64,000 bases of DNA from Streptomyces canus (GCF_001514145.1 NZ_KQ948658.1:444668-508667); one strand, 5' to 3'. Counted from the stretch's first letter, positions 9,444 to 18,209 are shown. Numbers and translations are program-made. The notes: generated by a model not told the origin, from the letters alone.

Positions 9444-10094
9444 TCAGTCCTTCCGGCCGGTCACCGCCACCGTCACACCCAGTCCGATCATGGTCAGTCC
9501 GCCGACCCCGCCCACCAGGGAGAGGCGGCGCGGCGAGCGGGCGAACCAGCCCCGCGCGGTCGCCGCGACCAGCCCCCACACGGCGTCGGAGACCAGCGCG
9601 ATGACGTTGAACACCAGCCCGAGCAGCAGCATCTGCGCGGCCACATGGCCCTGACCGCGGTCCACGAACTGCGGCAGTACGGCGGCGAAGAACACGATGG
9701 TCTTGGGGTTGGTCACGCCGACCGCGAACCCCTCCCAGAACGTCCGCAGACCGCCGTGCCCCGCCGCCGCAGCCGTCACGTCCTCGGCGAACGCCGCGCG
9801 CAGCGACCCGCGCCCGCGCCACGCCTTGACGCCCAGGTACACGAGGTAGGCGGCTCCGGCGAGCTTGAGCGTGGTGAAGACCAGGACCGAGCGCTCCACG
9901 ATCGAACCGACCCCGAACGCGACGGCCAGCACCAGCACATAGGCGCCGACCGTGTTCCCCGCCACCGTGGTCAGGGCGGCACGCCGGCCCTGAGCGAGTG
10001 CCCGGCCGATCACGAACAGCACGCTGGGTCCGGGGACCACGATCAGCAGGAACGACATGGCCGCGAAGGCGAGGAGACGGTCGGTGGGCACCAT
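9444..10094 (-). CDS. LysE/RhtB-family amino acid exporter
   Basis: 216 residues from the ATG at 10094; a TTG four codons upstream is possible and no clear ribosome site decides. There are about six hydrophobic segments, the family N-terminus FLLIVVPGPSVLFVIGRALAQGRRAAL, and a cytoplasmic Arg-rich loop. The family exports basic or neutral amino acids and related metabolites across the cytoplasmic membrane; which substrate applies here cannot be read. It is convergent with the SDR gene (4 bp apart) and 71 bp downstream of the next minus-strand SDR. Confidence 0.9.
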   Translation of the reverse strand: MVPTDRLLAFAAMSFLLIVVPGPSVLFVIGRALAQGRRAALTTVAGNTVGAYVLVLAVAFGVGSIVERSVLVFTTLKLAGAAYLVYLGVKAWRGRGSLRAAFAEDVTAAAAGHGGLRTFWEGFAVGVTNPKTIVFFAAVLPQFVDRGQGHVAAQMLLLGLVFNVIALVSDAVWGLVAATARGWFARSPRRLSLVGGVGGLTMIGLGVTVAVTGRKD

Positions 10095-10165
10095 GGCGCC
10101 ATGCAAGCACGGGGGACCCGCGCCCTCCAGCGGATTTTCTCCGGCCGATCTTCGCCGGTGGACTG

Positions 10166-10927
10166 TCAGGCCGTCGCCCCGCTGTCCACCACCAGGTCGG
10201 TGCCCACCACCGAGGAGGCGTCGTCCGAGGCCAGGTACAGGACGGCGGCGGCGATCTCGGACGTGGTCGAGACACGGCCCAGGGGGAGGGCGGCCTTCGC
10301 ACGCTCGGCGCGGTCCGCCTCCGTCTCGCCGGGGCGCAGGGACATCGGGGTGTCCACCGCGCCGGGGCTGACCGCGTTGATGCGGACACCGTCGTGGATG
10401 TGGTCCAGGGCCGCGCCCCGGGTGAGGGCGGAGACGGCCGCCTTCGTGGCGGCGTACGCGGCGGCGCCTGGGGCGCGGGTGTGGGCGCCGAAGGTGGAGG
10501 CGATGTTCACGATCGCGCCGCCGGAGGGCTGCGAGCGCATCTGGCGGATCTCGGCCCGGAGCGCCAGGAACATCCCGGTGAGGTTGATGTCGAGCTGTTC
10601 CTGCCAGTCCGCCGACGACAGTTCGGCCAGGGGCTGCCCGCCCCGGAACACCCCCGCGTTGTTGACGGCCACGTCGAGCGAGCCGAAGCGGTCCACCGCG
10701 ACGTCCACGACGGCCTGCATCTCGGCGTCCCGCGCGACGTCCCCCGTCACCATGAGTGCCTTGCCGCCCGCCTCCTCGATCAGCCGGACCGTTTCCGTCA
10801 GCGGCTCCCGCCCGCGTCCGGCGACGACCACCTGCGCACCCTCCGCGGCGAACGCCAGGGCGATGGCCCGGCCGATTCCCGAGCCCGCGCCGGTGACGAG
10901 AGCGGTCCTGCCGATGAAGCGCGTCAT
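10166..10927 (-). CDS. Short-chain dehydrogenase (glucose/3-oxoacyl-ACP reductase type)
   Basis: 253 residues, a classical SDR. It has TGAGSGIG at residue 12-19, NNAGVF near 90, Ser in IVNIASTFG, the catalytic YAATK, and a C-terminal VVGTDLVVDSG typical of the glucose-1-dehydrogenase/FabG-like group. It lies 89 bp downstream of a TetR-family gene on the same strand. Its upstream region carries two copies of TCTTGACCGA that recur, inverted, before the TetR gene, so the TetR protein probably represses both. The substrate is unknown. Confidence 0.92.
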   Translation of the reverse strand: MTRFIGRTALVTGAGSGIGRAIALAFAAEGAQVVVAGRGREPLTETVRLIEEAGGKALMVTGDVARDAEMQAVVDVAVDRFGSLDVAVNNAGVFRGGQPLAELSSADWQEQLDINLTGMFLALRAEIRQMRSQPSGGAIVNIASTFGAHTRAPGAAAYAATKAAVSALTRGAALDHIHDGVRINAVSPGAVDTPMSLRPGETEADRAERAKAALPLGRVSTTSEIAAAVLYLASDDASSVVGTDLVVDSGATA

Positions 10928-10938
10928 GATCTCCCCTG

Positions 10939-10970
10939 ATTCTTGACCGACTTATTCTTGACCGATCGGT
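10939..10970 (-). promoter_or_regulatory. Putative TetR operator before the SDR gene
   Basis: The 12-mer attcttgaccga occurs at 10939-10950 and again at 10954-10965 (15 bp apart). The second copy runs into the perfect 10-bp palindrome ACCGATCGGT (10961-10970). The same decamer TCTTGACCGA appears in opposite orientation just upstream of the TetR gene. Shared sequence and position, 12-43 bp before the SDR start, make an operator likely. Confidence 0.65.
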
Positions 10971-10983
10971 TCAGTATGGCGGC

Positions 10984-11003
10984 AAAAAAAAGGGGCGCCG
11001 CCC
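10984..11003 (-). terminator. Weak terminator after the TetR gene
   Basis: Read on the minus strand, GGGC-GGC-GCCC is followed after one C by eight T residues (A8 at 10984-10991 on the plus strand). The stem is short but the T run is unusual for this genome. It lies 14 bp after the TetR stop and just before the SDR operator region. Confidence 0.45.
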
Positions 11004-11016
11004 GCCCTGAAAGGGT

Positions 11017-11601
11017 TCAGTCGAGCAGCGCCAATGCCTGTTCCGCCGCGTCCCGCACCCGTGCCGGGTCCGCCGACGCCTTGCCGACGACACGCAGCCC
11101 CTGGAGCAGCACCAGCAGCATCCTGGCGAGGGTCAACGGGTCGCGGTCCGCCGGCAGTTCGCCCTGCGCCTGCGCGCGGACCAGCGCCGAGTGCAGCACG
11201 GTCTCCAGCTGGTCCCAATTGCGCTCGACGTGGCGCGCGGCCGCCGGGTCGTGCGGGGCCAGTTCGGCCGCCGCGTTGGTGACCATGCAGCCGTTTTGGC
11301 GCAGTTGCTCGTCGGCGGCCTCCGTGGCGTACCGCCGTACGACCGTCCGCACGGCCGGCAGCGCGGGCCCCGGCTGGGACAGCTCCCGCACGATCGGCGG
11401 GAGTCCTGCCCGGTCGTAGCGGTCCAGTGCCCTCAGGTACAGCTCGTGCTTGCTGCCGAAGGTGGCGTAGATGCTGGCCCGCCCGATACCGAGGTGCTCC
11501 ACGAGGTCGGACATCGACGTCGCCTCGTAGCCGCGCCGCCAGAACAGCTCCAGAGCTGCCTGCAGCGCGGCCTCGGGATCGAACTCCTTGGTCCTGGCCA
11601 C
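11017..11601 (-). CDS. TetR/AcrR-family transcriptional regulator
   Basis: 194 residues. The N-terminal helix-turn-helix (about 8-52) is visible in ALQAALELFWRRGYEATSMSDLVEHLGIGRASIYATFGSKHELY. The remainder is the helical ligand and dimer domain. It belongs to the group with a C-terminal domain like TetR_C in LexA/DIM1-type regulators. It is followed by the SDR gene and probably represses itself and that gene through TCTTGACCGA sites, found at 11631-11640 and 10939-10970. The inducer is unknown. Confidence 0.92.
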   Translation of the reverse strand: MARTKEFDPEAALQAALELFWRRGYEATSMSDLVEHLGIGRASIYATFGSKHELYLRALDRYDRAGLPPIVRELSQPGPALPAVRTVVRRYATEAADEQLRQNGCMVTNAAAELAPHDPAAARHVERNWDQLETVLHSALVRAQAQGELPADRDPLTLARMLLVLLQGLRVVGKASADPARVRDAAEQALALLD

Positions 11602-11620
11602 GTGTCGCAGCCTAGGCTTA

Positions 11621-11640
11621 TCGAGAACGGTCGGTCAAGA
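11621..11640 (-). promoter_or_regulatory. Putative TetR autoregulatory operator
   Basis: On the minus strand the sequence reads TCTTGACCGACCGTTCTCGA. Its first ten bases match the two repeats before the SDR gene, and ACCGACCGTT is an imperfect form of the ACCGATCGGT palindrome. It lies 20-39 bp upstream of the TetR start codon, a normal place for autorepression. Confidence 0.6.
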
Positions 11641-11647
11641 AAGGTTT

Positions 11648-11998
11648 CTACGCCGCCCGCACCGCGTACGTCGTGATCCGCACCGACTCGTCGTCCAGGC
11701 ACTGCCCGGTCTCCAGGTCGAAGCGCTGCTTCAGCAGCGGTGAGGCCACGAACGGCCGTCCCTGGTGGGTGCCGGTCAGGCCGCGGGAGAGGACCGCCGC
11801 GCCGCCGAAGGGGTCGCGGTTGTCGACGGCGTACAGGTTGCCGGCGCGGTCGCGGAACAGGGCGGCCTGACGGCCGTCGGGCAGCAGGGCCGCCACGCCC
11901 CGGCCGGGGAGCAGCCGGGCCAGCTCGCAGACCGCGAACCAGTCGTCGTTCAGCTGGAGTTCGACCTTCAGGTCGGTGGTCTCGGGTGCCAGGGTCAT
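11648..11998 (-). CDS. nirD: Nitrite reductase (NADH) small subunit NirD
   Basis: 116 residues from the ATG at 11998, which overlaps the nirB stop (11995). It has a Rieske-like fold, visible in AVDNRDPFGGAAVLSRG and a core ending in the cofactor-less FDLETGQCLDD. The CxH/CxxH cluster ligands of true Rieske proteins are absent, as is normal for NirD. It works with NirB in the cytoplasmic six-electron reduction of nitrite to ammonium. It is last in a minus-strand operon of flavoprotein - nirB - nirD. Confidence 0.95.
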   Translation of the reverse strand: MTLAPETTDLKVELQLNDDWFAVCELARLLPGRGVAALLPDGRQAALFRDRAGNLYAVDNRDPFGGAAVLSRGLTGTHQGRPFVASPLLKQRFDLETGQCLDDESVRITTYAVRAA

Positions 11999-14589
11999 CG
12001 CTGGGCGCTTCCTTCCAGGGGGCGGTGGCCGATGGTCAGCAGCGGCAGGTCGGGCTTGATCTGGTCGCGCTCGGGGACGAAGCCGACGACCGGGTCGGGG
12101 GTGTCGGGGGCGTTCACGAAGGACACGAACCGGGCGAGCTTCTCGGGGTCGTTGATGGTGGTCGCCCACTCGTCGGCGTAGTGCGCCACGTGGGCCGTCA
12201 TCAGGGACTCCAGCTCCTCGCAGATGCCGAGGGAGTCCTCCACGACCACGTCACGGACGTGGTCCAGGCCGCCCGGGATGCGCTCCAGCCAGGTCGAGGT
12301 GCGCTCCAGACGGTCCGCGGTGCGGATGTAGAACATCAGGAACCGGTCGATCAGCTTGATCAGTTCGGCGTCCGAGAGGTCCTGGGCCAGCAGGTCCGCG
12401 TGGCGGGGGGTCGCGCCGCCGTTGCCGCCGACGTAGAGGTTCCAGCCGTTGGAGGTGGCGATGACGCCGAAGTCCTTCGACTGGGCCTCGGCGCACTCGC
12501 GGGCGCAGCCGGAGACCGCCGACTTGAGCTTGTGCGGCGACCTCAGGCCCCGGTAGCGCAGCTCCAGGTCGATCGCCATGCGGACCGAGTCCTGGACGCC
12601 GTAGCGGCACCAGGTCTGGCCGACGCAGGACTTCACCGTGCGCAGGGACTTGCCGTAGGCGTGGCCGGACTCGAAGCCGGCGTCCACCAACCGGGTCCAG
12701 ATCAGCGGGAGTTGTTCGACGCGGGCGCCGAACATGTCGATCCGCTGACCACCGGTGATCTTCGTGTAGAGACCGAAGTCGCGGGCGATCTCGCCGATCA
12801 CGATGAGGCCCTCCGGGGTGATCTCACCGCCGGGGATGCGCGGGACGACCGAGTAGGAGCCGTTCTTCTGGATGTTGGCGAGGAAGTGGTCGTTGGAGTC
12901 CTGCAGCGACGCCTGCTCGCCGTCCAGGACATAGCCGCTCGCGCCGATGGTCGGGGCGAGGGAGGCGATGATCGAGCCGACCGCCGGCTTGCAGACCTCG
13001 CAGCCGTCGCCGCCCTTGGCGTCGTCGCGGCCGTAGCGGTCCAGCAGGTCCTGGTAGGTGTTGATGCGCAGGGCGAGGACGATCTCGTAGAGCTCCTCGC
13101 GGGTCTGCGAGAAGCAGCCGCACAGGCCCTTGTCGACCTCGACGCCGGACGCCTCCAGCTCGGCGGTGACGAGCTGGCCGAGCACCTTGACGCAACTGCC
13201 GCAGGTCGTACCGGCCTTGGTGCACTTCTTCACCTCGGGCACGGTCGTGCACTGGTGGTCGGTGACCGCGGCGCGGATCGTGCCCTTGCGGACGTTGTTG
13301 CAGGAGCAGATGATCGCGTCGTCCGGCAGCGCGGTCGGGCCGAGCTGGACGGACTCCCCGGCACCGGCGGGCAGCACCAGCGACTCGGGCTTGACCGGCG
13401 GGACCGAACCGGTGAACGCCTTCAGCGTGCCGTACGCCTCCGCGTCGCCGACCAGGATGCCGCCGAGCAGCGTGCCGTCGCGGCCGATGACCAGCTTCTT
13501 GTACAGGCCCGCACGCGAGTCGGAGTAGACGACGTCGAGGCAGTCCGCGGTCGCGCCGTGCGCGTCACCGAAAGAGGCGACGTCCACGCCGAGCAGCTTC
13601 AGCTTGGTGGACAGGTCGGCGCCGAGGAAGGCGGCCTCGTCGGAGGCGATGGTCGCCGCGGCCGTCTCGGCCTGCTCGTAACCGGGGGCCACCAGGCCGT
13701 ACACCCGGCCGTCGCAGGCCAGCGCGCACTCGCCGATCGCGAAGACATGCGGGTCGGAGACCGTACGGCACTGCTCGTCGACGGTGATGCCGCCGCGTTC
13801 GCCGACCGTCAGACCGCAGTCGCGGGCCAGCTGGTCGCGGGGGCGGACACCGGCGCTGAACACCACCAGGTCGGTGGCGAGTTCGCTGCCGTCGGAGAGC
13901 TTCATGCCGGTGACGGCACCCTCGGCGTCGACCACGATCTCCTGCGTGCCCACCCCGGTGTGGACGCTCAGGCCCATCTCCTCGATGGTGCGCAGCAGCG
14001 CCGCGCCACCGCCCTCGTCGACCTGCACCGGCATCAGCCGCGGCGCGAACTCCACGATGTGGGAGGTCAGTCCGAGACCCTTCAGCGCGCCGGCCGCCTC
14101 CAGTCCGAGCAGACCGCCGCCGACCACGGCACCGGTGGTGCGGGTCTTCGCGTACTCCTCGATGGCGAGGAGGTCCTCGATGGTGCGGTAGACGAAACAG
14201 CCCTGGGCGTCCTTGTTGGGGACCGGCGGCACGAACGGGTAGGAGCCGGTGGCGAGGACGAGGGTCTCGTACTCGAAGACCTGCCCGGACTTCGCGGTGA
14301 CCTTCTTCGCCTCGCGGTCGACAGCGACGGCCGGGTCGCCGACGTACAGCTCGATGCCGTGCGTCTCGATGAACTCCATGTCCGTCATGGAGAGGTCCTC
14401 GGGCGTCTTGCCCGAGAAGTACGAGGTGAGCGCGACGCGGTCGTACGCGGGACGCGGCTCCTCGCACAGCACGACCACGCGGTGGGTGGCGGTCATGCCG
14501 CGCTCGGCGAGTGCTTCGAGGAAGCGCTGGCCGACCATGCCGTGGCCGACGAGCACGATCGTGGGGGTGGGCCCCGGGGTGGCGGTCAT
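11995..14589 (-). CDS. nirB: Nitrite reductase (NADH) large subunit NirB
   Basis: 864 residues from the ATG at 14589. An ATG 15 bases earlier is possible, but GGAGG lies eight bases before 14589 and nothing suitable precedes the other. Modules in order are an FAD/NAD oxidoreductase domain (GHGMVGQRF near the start, second dinucleotide site GGGLLGLEAAG), a BFD-like [2Fe-2S] domain (CSCNNVRKG ... CTKAGTTCGSC), and the siroheme/[4Fe-4S] nitrite reductase domain (SCVGQTWCRYG and SGCARECAEAQSKD giving the four cluster cysteines). It reduces nitrite to ammonium. The operon is headed by a GlnR-like box, so induction by nitrogen limitation is expected. Confidence 0.96.
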   Translation of the reverse strand: MTATPGPTPTIVLVGHGMVGQRFLEALAERGMTATHRVVVLCEEPRPAYDRVALTSYFSGKTPEDLSMTDMEFIETHGIELYVGDPAVAVDREAKKVTAKSGQVFEYETLVLATGSYPFVPPVPNKDAQGCFVYRTIEDLLAIEEYAKTRTTGAVVGGGLLGLEAAGALKGLGLTSHIVEFAPRLMPVQVDEGGGAALLRTIEEMGLSVHTGVGTQEIVVDAEGAVTGMKLSDGSELATDLVVFSAGVRPRDQLARDCGLTVGERGGITVDEQCRTVSDPHVFAIGECALACDGRVYGLVAPGYEQAETAAATIASDEAAFLGADLSTKLKLLGVDVASFGDAHGATADCLDVVYSDSRAGLYKKLVIGRDGTLLGGILVGDAEAYGTLKAFTGSVPPVKPESLVLPAGAGESVQLGPTALPDDAIICSCNNVRKGTIRAAVTDHQCTTVPEVKKCTKAGTTCGSCVKVLGQLVTAELEASGVEVDKGLCGCFSQTREELYEIVLALRINTYQDLLDRYGRDDAKGGDGCEVCKPAVGSIIASLAPTIGASGYVLDGEQASLQDSNDHFLANIQKNGSYSVVPRIPGGEITPEGLIVIGEIARDFGLYTKITGGQRIDMFGARVEQLPLIWTRLVDAGFESGHAYGKSLRTVKSCVGQTWCRYGVQDSVRMAIDLELRYRGLRSPHKLKSAVSGCARECAEAQSKDFGVIATSNGWNLYVGGNGGATPRHADLLAQDLSDAELIKLIDRFLMFYIRTADRLERTSTWLERIPGGLDHVRDVVVEDSLGICEELESLMTAHVAHYADEWATTINDPEKLARFVSFVNAPDTPDPVVGFVPERDQIKPDLPLLTIGHRPLEGSAQR

Positions 14590-14590
14590 C

Positions 14591-15805
14591 TCAGGAGCCT
14601 CCATCGTTGGTGAGCAGGTGGAGCAGCGGGCCGCCGTCGGAGGGGAGCGGCTCTGCTCCCTCCCAGGCGCGGGCGAGCGCGCCGACGGTGCCGAGTTCGC
14701 CGACGAGAACCCCGCCGACCAGGCGGTCGTCGCGGACGACGACCTTGCGATAGGTGCCGCGGGTGGCGTCCGCGAGCTGGACGACGTCGTCGCCCGGGAG
14801 CGCCTCGGTCTCGCCGAACGCCGCCAGGTCGAAGGCGGTCTGCCCGGGCAGCGTGAGCCGGGTCAGCGAACGAGTGCCGGTGTAGCGGGCGTTCCCCCGA
14901 CCGGCCAGCAACTCGGCGAGCACATCGGCCTGTTCGAGGGCCGGGGTGGCGAGGCCGTAGACATTGCCGTCGTGCTGGGCGCAGTCGCCGATGGCGTGGA
15001 TGTACGGGTCGGACGTGCGCAGTTCGTCGTCGACGACGACTCCCTTGCGGACCTGAAGGCCCGCGGTCTGCGCGAGACCGACACGGGGGTGGACCCCGCA
15101 GGCCAGGACCACGATCTCGGCGTCGAGGGCGTATCCGTCGGCCATCTCGACCGAGCGGACCGCGCCGCCGACGCAGCGCACGTCACGGACGCGCAGATCG
15201 GTGTGGACCTCGACGCCGAGGTCTGCGAGGTGGCGCCGGACGAGCTTGGACGCGCTCGGGTCGAGCTGGCGCTCCATCAGCCGCTCGGACTGCTGGGCCA
15301 GCATGACCTGGGCGCCACGCTGGGCGAGCGCGCGGGCGGCCGAGACACCGAGGAGGCCGCCGCCGATCACGACCGCCTTCACTCCGGGCCGGACCGCCTT
15401 GGACAGACCCAGGCAGTCGTCCATGGTGCGGAAGGCGTGGACGCCCTCCGGCAGCTCGTGGTCGGGGGTGAACAGACCGCGCAGCGGCGGCAGTACCGGG
15501 TTCGAGCCGGTGGCCAGAACCAGCCGGTCGTATGCGATCTTCGAACCGTCCGCGCACTCGACGGTCCGCGCCTCGCGGTCGATGCCCAGGACCCGGGCAC
15601 GGGTCAGCGCGGCCGGCGCCGGAAGCGCGATGACGTCCGGGGTGTACCGTCCCGCCAGCACCTCGGCGAGGAGCACCCGGTTGTACGGGCGGTGCTCCTC
15701 CTCGCCGACGAGCGTCACGGGCGTGCCGAGCTCTCCGAGCCGCCGGGCGAGCCGGACGCCCGCGAGCCCGGCGCCGATCACCACCACACGCGTATTCGAG
15801 GTCAT
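14591..15805 (-). CDS. NAD(P)/FAD-dependent oxidoreductase, NirB-like electron-transfer flavoprotein
   Basis: 404 residues. The FAD motif GAGLAGVRLARRL is at residue 11, the second dinucleotide-binding motif GGGLLGVSAARAL near 148, and the FAD-closing IHAIGDCAQ near 270. It is homologous to the N-terminal third of NirB. Flavoproteins of this kind sit beside assimilatory nitrate or nitrite reductase genes in actinomycetes and probably deliver electrons from NAD(P)H; this is inferred from place and family. It is first in the operon, its stop one base before the nirB start, with a GlnR-like box 24-61 bp before its own start. Confidence 0.85.
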   Translation of the reverse strand: MTSNTRVVVIGAGLAGVRLARRLGELGTPVTLVGEEEHRPYNRVLLAEVLAGRYTPDVIALPAPAALTRARVLGIDREARTVECADGSKIAYDRLVLATGSNPVLPPLRGLFTPDHELPEGVHAFRTMDDCLGLSKAVRPGVKAVVIGGGLLGVSAARALAQRGAQVMLAQQSERLMERQLDPSASKLVRRHLADLGVEVHTDLRVRDVRCVGGAVRSVEMADGYALDAEIVVLACGVHPRVGLAQTAGLQVRKGVVVDDELRTSDPYIHAIGDCAQHDGNVYGLATPALEQADVLAELLAGRGNARYTGTRSLTRLTLPGQTAFDLAAFGETEALPGDDVVQLADATRGTYRKVVVRDDRLVGGVLVGELGTVGALARAWEGAEPLPSDGGPLLHLLTNDGGS

Positions 15806-15828
15806 GTTCAGGAGCGTGCGTTGCGGGT

Positions 15829-15866
15829 GTTACCCGACCGCATCACATCTGTTTCCCGCGAGGAAC
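15829..15866 (-). promoter_or_regulatory. GlnR-like box upstream of the nirBD operon
   Basis: On the minus strand the pattern is GTTCC-n6-GAAAC-n6-GATGC-n6-GTAAC, four pentamers spaced exactly 11 bp apart. This compares with the known Streptomyces GlnR pattern gTnAC-n6-GaAAC repeated. GAAAC is perfect; the first and last elements match 4 of 5. The spacing and the nitrite reductase operon behind it make GlnR control likely. Confidence 0.7.
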
Positions 15867-16180
15867 GCTGCCCTCAGCAGATGCCCGGACCGGATGTGAG
15901 GGTTCGGCGCGGACGGCCGGTGCGCACTGTGAGGAGGGCCGCGGGGAGGGCGTCGGTGCCGGTGAGGGCGTACGGCGTGGTCTACGACCCGTCCTCCGTC
16001 AGCCCCCTCGACAGCGCCCCCGTTCCGCCGCGGTGTGACGGGACGCACGTTCCGCCGCAACGATCACGCGGTCCGGGGTGTCCCCCGGGGGCCCTGTGCG
16101 CGCACGACCCCCGGTCGCCTGTGCCTTCCTCGGCATTTATTGCGTACGAACAATCGCTCGCCTGACGCTACCGTGACGCC
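15867..16180. other. Intergenic region without a recognised gene
   Basis: 314 bp between the divergent nirB operon and the CPT-like gene. No conserved frame was seen. It must hold the promoter of the nir operon (upstream of the GlnR-like box) and that of the CPT-like gene. The region near 16135-16165 is locally A/T-richer (tttattgcgtacgaacaat) and contains the small inverted repeat ATTG-n8-CAAT. Confidence 0.5.
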
Positions 16181-16726
16181 GTGACGACTCAGGTGATCGT
16201 GCTCAATGGGGGTTCCAGCTCGGGCAAGTCCGGGATCGTGCGCTGTCTGCAGGCGGTCCTGCCGGATCCGTGGCTGGCCTTCGGGATCGACGGGTTCGTC
16301 GAGTCGATGCCCGCCTCGCTCCAGTCCTCCGGCACGGGCATCGAGTTCGCGGCGGACGGCGGAGTGAGCGTGGGCGAGGAGTTCACGCGTCTGGAGGCGG
16401 CCTGGCGGGCCGGGGTCGCCGCGACGGCCTGGGCGGGCGCCCGGGTGATCGTCGACGACGTGTTCCTGGGCGGCGCGCACTCGCAGGAACGGTGGCGGAA
16501 GTCGCTGGACGGACTGGACGTGCTGTGGGTCGGCGTCCGGTGCGAAGCGGAGGTGGCCGCGGGGCGGGAGATCGTCCGGGGCGACCGCTCGCGGGGGATG
16601 GCCGAGAAGCAGGCGGAACTCGTCCACCAGGGCGTGGTCTACGACATCGAGGTCGACACCACCCACACCGAGGCCCTGGACTGCGCGCGCGCCATCGCCG
16701 AGGCGGTCGTCAGCGGTTCCCCGTGA
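16181..16726 (+). CDS. Chloramphenicol-phosphotransferase-like P-loop kinase
   Basis: 181 residues from a GTG start. The P-loop GGSSSGKSG lies at residue 9-17. The rest follows the CPT family: DGFVESMP, the acidic [10 protein letters not shown], and the Arg-rich lid [18 protein letters not shown]. The founding member phosphorylates the C3 hydroxyl of chloramphenicol in the producer; most chromosomal homologues have no proven substrate, and resistance should not be assumed. It overlaps the convergent sortase gene by 17 bp. Confidence 0.85.
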   Translation: MTTQVIVLNGGSSSGKSGIVRCLQAVLPDPWLAFGIDGFVESMPASLQSSGTGIEFAADGGVSVGEEFTRLEAAWRAGVAATAWAGARVIVDDVFLGGAHSQERWRKSLDGLDVLWVGVRCEAEVAAGREIVRGDRSRGMAEKQAELVHQGVVYDIEVDTTHTEALDCARAIAEAVVSGSP

Positions 16727-17342
16727 GGTGCGCGAACACCACCACGTTCCCCCGGTAACCGGTCGAGCGCGAGTAGCCCCCGCCGCAGGTGATCACCCGC
16801 AGCTCGGGCCTGCTCGCGGCCCCGTACACCTTCTCGTCGGGGAAGTCCTTCGCGCCGTACACCTCGACCGCGTCCACCGTGAACACCGCGACGCTTCCGT
16901 CGCGCCGGTCCACCTCGATCGCGCTGTCCTTCCGGAGGGCGCCGAGGTCGTAGAAGACGGCGGGTCCCTCGGCGTTGTCGACATGCCCGGCGACGATCGC
17001 GGTGCCCGTCTCGCCCGGGGTGGTGCCGGCCTCGTACCAGCCGGCGAGGTTCTTCCGGCCGGCCGGCGGGACGTCGAGGCTGCCGCTCCGGGTGAGGGCG
17101 AGGCCCATCAGCGGCGCGTCCACGCCGATCGCGGGGATGCGCACACGGTCCGGCGGGGACGGCGGCAGCGCGGGCACCCCGGCTCGGCCGCCGGTGCCCC
17201 CTGTGCGGGAGTGCGCCTGGGCCGCGGACGGCTGCGGCGGGGCATGCGTCTCGGCGCCGCTGCGCAGCAGCCACGCGCCGGTGCACAGGGCCACCACGGT
17301 GACGCCCGCTATGACGGTGTTGCCGAAGCTGCGCTTGCGCAC
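16710..17342 (-). CDS. Class F sortase
   Basis: 210 residues. A basic N-terminus and one membrane anchor (about 8-27) lead through a Pro/Ala linker (about 31-65) to the sortase barrel. The catalytic residues His120 (VAGHVDN), Cys186 (VITCGGGY) and Arg197 (STGYRGNV) are all present. It acts outside the membrane as a transpeptidase on C-terminal sorting signals. It is short and without further domains, as class F enzymes of actinomycetes are. The gene just upstream encodes a secreted protein with a C-terminal membrane segment, probably functionally linked. Confidence 0.92.
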   Translation of the reverse strand: MRKRSFGNTVIAGVTVVALCTGAWLLRSGAETHAPPQPSAAQAHSRTGGTGGRAGVPALPPSPPDRVRIPAIGVDAPLMGLALTRSGSLDVPPAGRKNLAGWYEAGTTPGETGTAIVAGHVDNAEGPAVFYDLGALRKDSAIEVDRRDGSVAVFTVDAVEVYGAKDFPDEKVYGAASRPELRVITCGGGYSRSTGYRGNVVVFAHLTGNR

Positions 17343-17371
17343 GGGAACCTCCTCCTCGACGGCCTGCCCGT

Positions 17372-17410
17372 CCCCCTCCGGGCCGCGAGGGGCGTCGGAC
17401 CCGGAGGGGG
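17372..17410 (-). terminator. Intercistronic hairpin between secreted protein and sortase
   Basis: CCCCCTCCGGG (17372-17382) and CCCGGAGGGGG (17400-17410) are perfect 11-bp arms around a 17-nt loop. The hairpin lies between the stop of the upstream secreted-protein gene (17454) and the sortase start (17342). It could terminate or attenuate read-through or protect the 3' end. No T run follows. Confidence 0.55.
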
Positions 17411-17453
17411 AGGGGACATGCGGTACCGGCGGACGGACAGCGGAGGGTGTCCG

Positions 17454-17972
17454 TCAGATCCCGTCGCCTCTCGCCCGGCGATGCAGGAGCCAGGTACCGC
17501 CCGCGGCGGCGACGGCGAGAGCCGCCACACCGGCCGCGGTCTGCACGGGATCGGGGCCCAGAGCGCCACCGACCCCCGTCTTCACACTTCCTCTGGGATG
17601 CACCGGCTGACGCTGCGAGGTCAGCGTGACCACCAGGTCACCGGTCACCCGGCGGCCGCCCTCCGCGCAGGTCGCGGCGATCTCGTACGTCCCCGGCTGC
17701 GCGCTCGACGGCACCCGGAACTGTCCGATCGCGTCACCCTCGTGCGTGCTGGGCGCCAGCGTGAACGAGTCCGCGCCCACCGCGCTGGCGTCCCCCTGCG
17801 CGGTACCGCCGTCCCCGCACGCGGCCGTGTTCACCGTGACCTGACCGCCCGGCACCGCGGACGACGGGAAGATCTCGAGACCGTCCGAGTCCCCCGCGTA
17901 CGCGGGCGCACAGACGAGACCCGCGGCGACGACGAGCGCGCTGCCGGTCAGCAGCCGGGCGGTGGGGCGCAT
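17454..17972 (-). CDS. Secreted protein with C-terminal membrane segment, sortase neighbour
   Basis: 172 residues. A signal peptide (about 1-26, ending ...CAPAYA) is followed by a beta-rich domain (about 30-120) with two cysteines (NTAACGDGG and AATCAEGG) likely forming a disulfide. Then come a Gly/Pro linker and a C-terminal hydrophobic helix (about 145-162) followed by HRRARGDGI. The layout resembles a cell-wall-sorted protein, but no LPxTG or LAxTG motif is present before the helix. So it may be membrane-anchored or use a divergent signal. It sits directly before a class F sortase gene on the same strand. Function unknown. Confidence 0.8.
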   Translation of the reverse strand: MRPTARLLTGSALVVAAGLVCAPAYAGDSDGLEIFPSSAVPGGQVTVNTAACGDGGTAQGDASAVGADSFTLAPSTHEGDAIGQFRVPSSAQPGTYEIAATCAEGGRRVTGDLVVTLTSQRQPVHPRGSVKTGVGGALGPDPVQTAAGVAALAVAAAGGTWLLHRRARGDGI

Positions 17973-18209
17973 GATGCTCCTTCGAGCTCTCGAGGGGATC
18001 CCTGCCTTCGAGGTAAGTGGCAGTGGGCCGAGCCCGCTTCCTGAGAGTTCGTCAGAAATGTGGTGAATGGGTGTCAGGTCACTGCGCCCCGGGCCGGTTC
18101 GGCCGGAGTTTCAGCAGGTCATCGCCGTACGGCGGGCGGGTCGCCGAAGAGAACCCGAAGAGTGCGGGGCGCGCGTGTGAACGGGTGACCCGTCGCCCCT
18201 GATCCGTGC

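Noticed and set aside
11740..14613. 957-codon open frame on the plus strand across nirB
   Set aside because: It is antisense to nirB, whose cluster cysteines and domains are unmistakable. Long antisense frames arise from high third-position G+C.
16181..16726. Chloramphenicol resistance gene
   Set aside because: The CPT fold is clear, but homologues in chromosomes mostly have unproven substrates and no chloramphenicol cluster is nearby.
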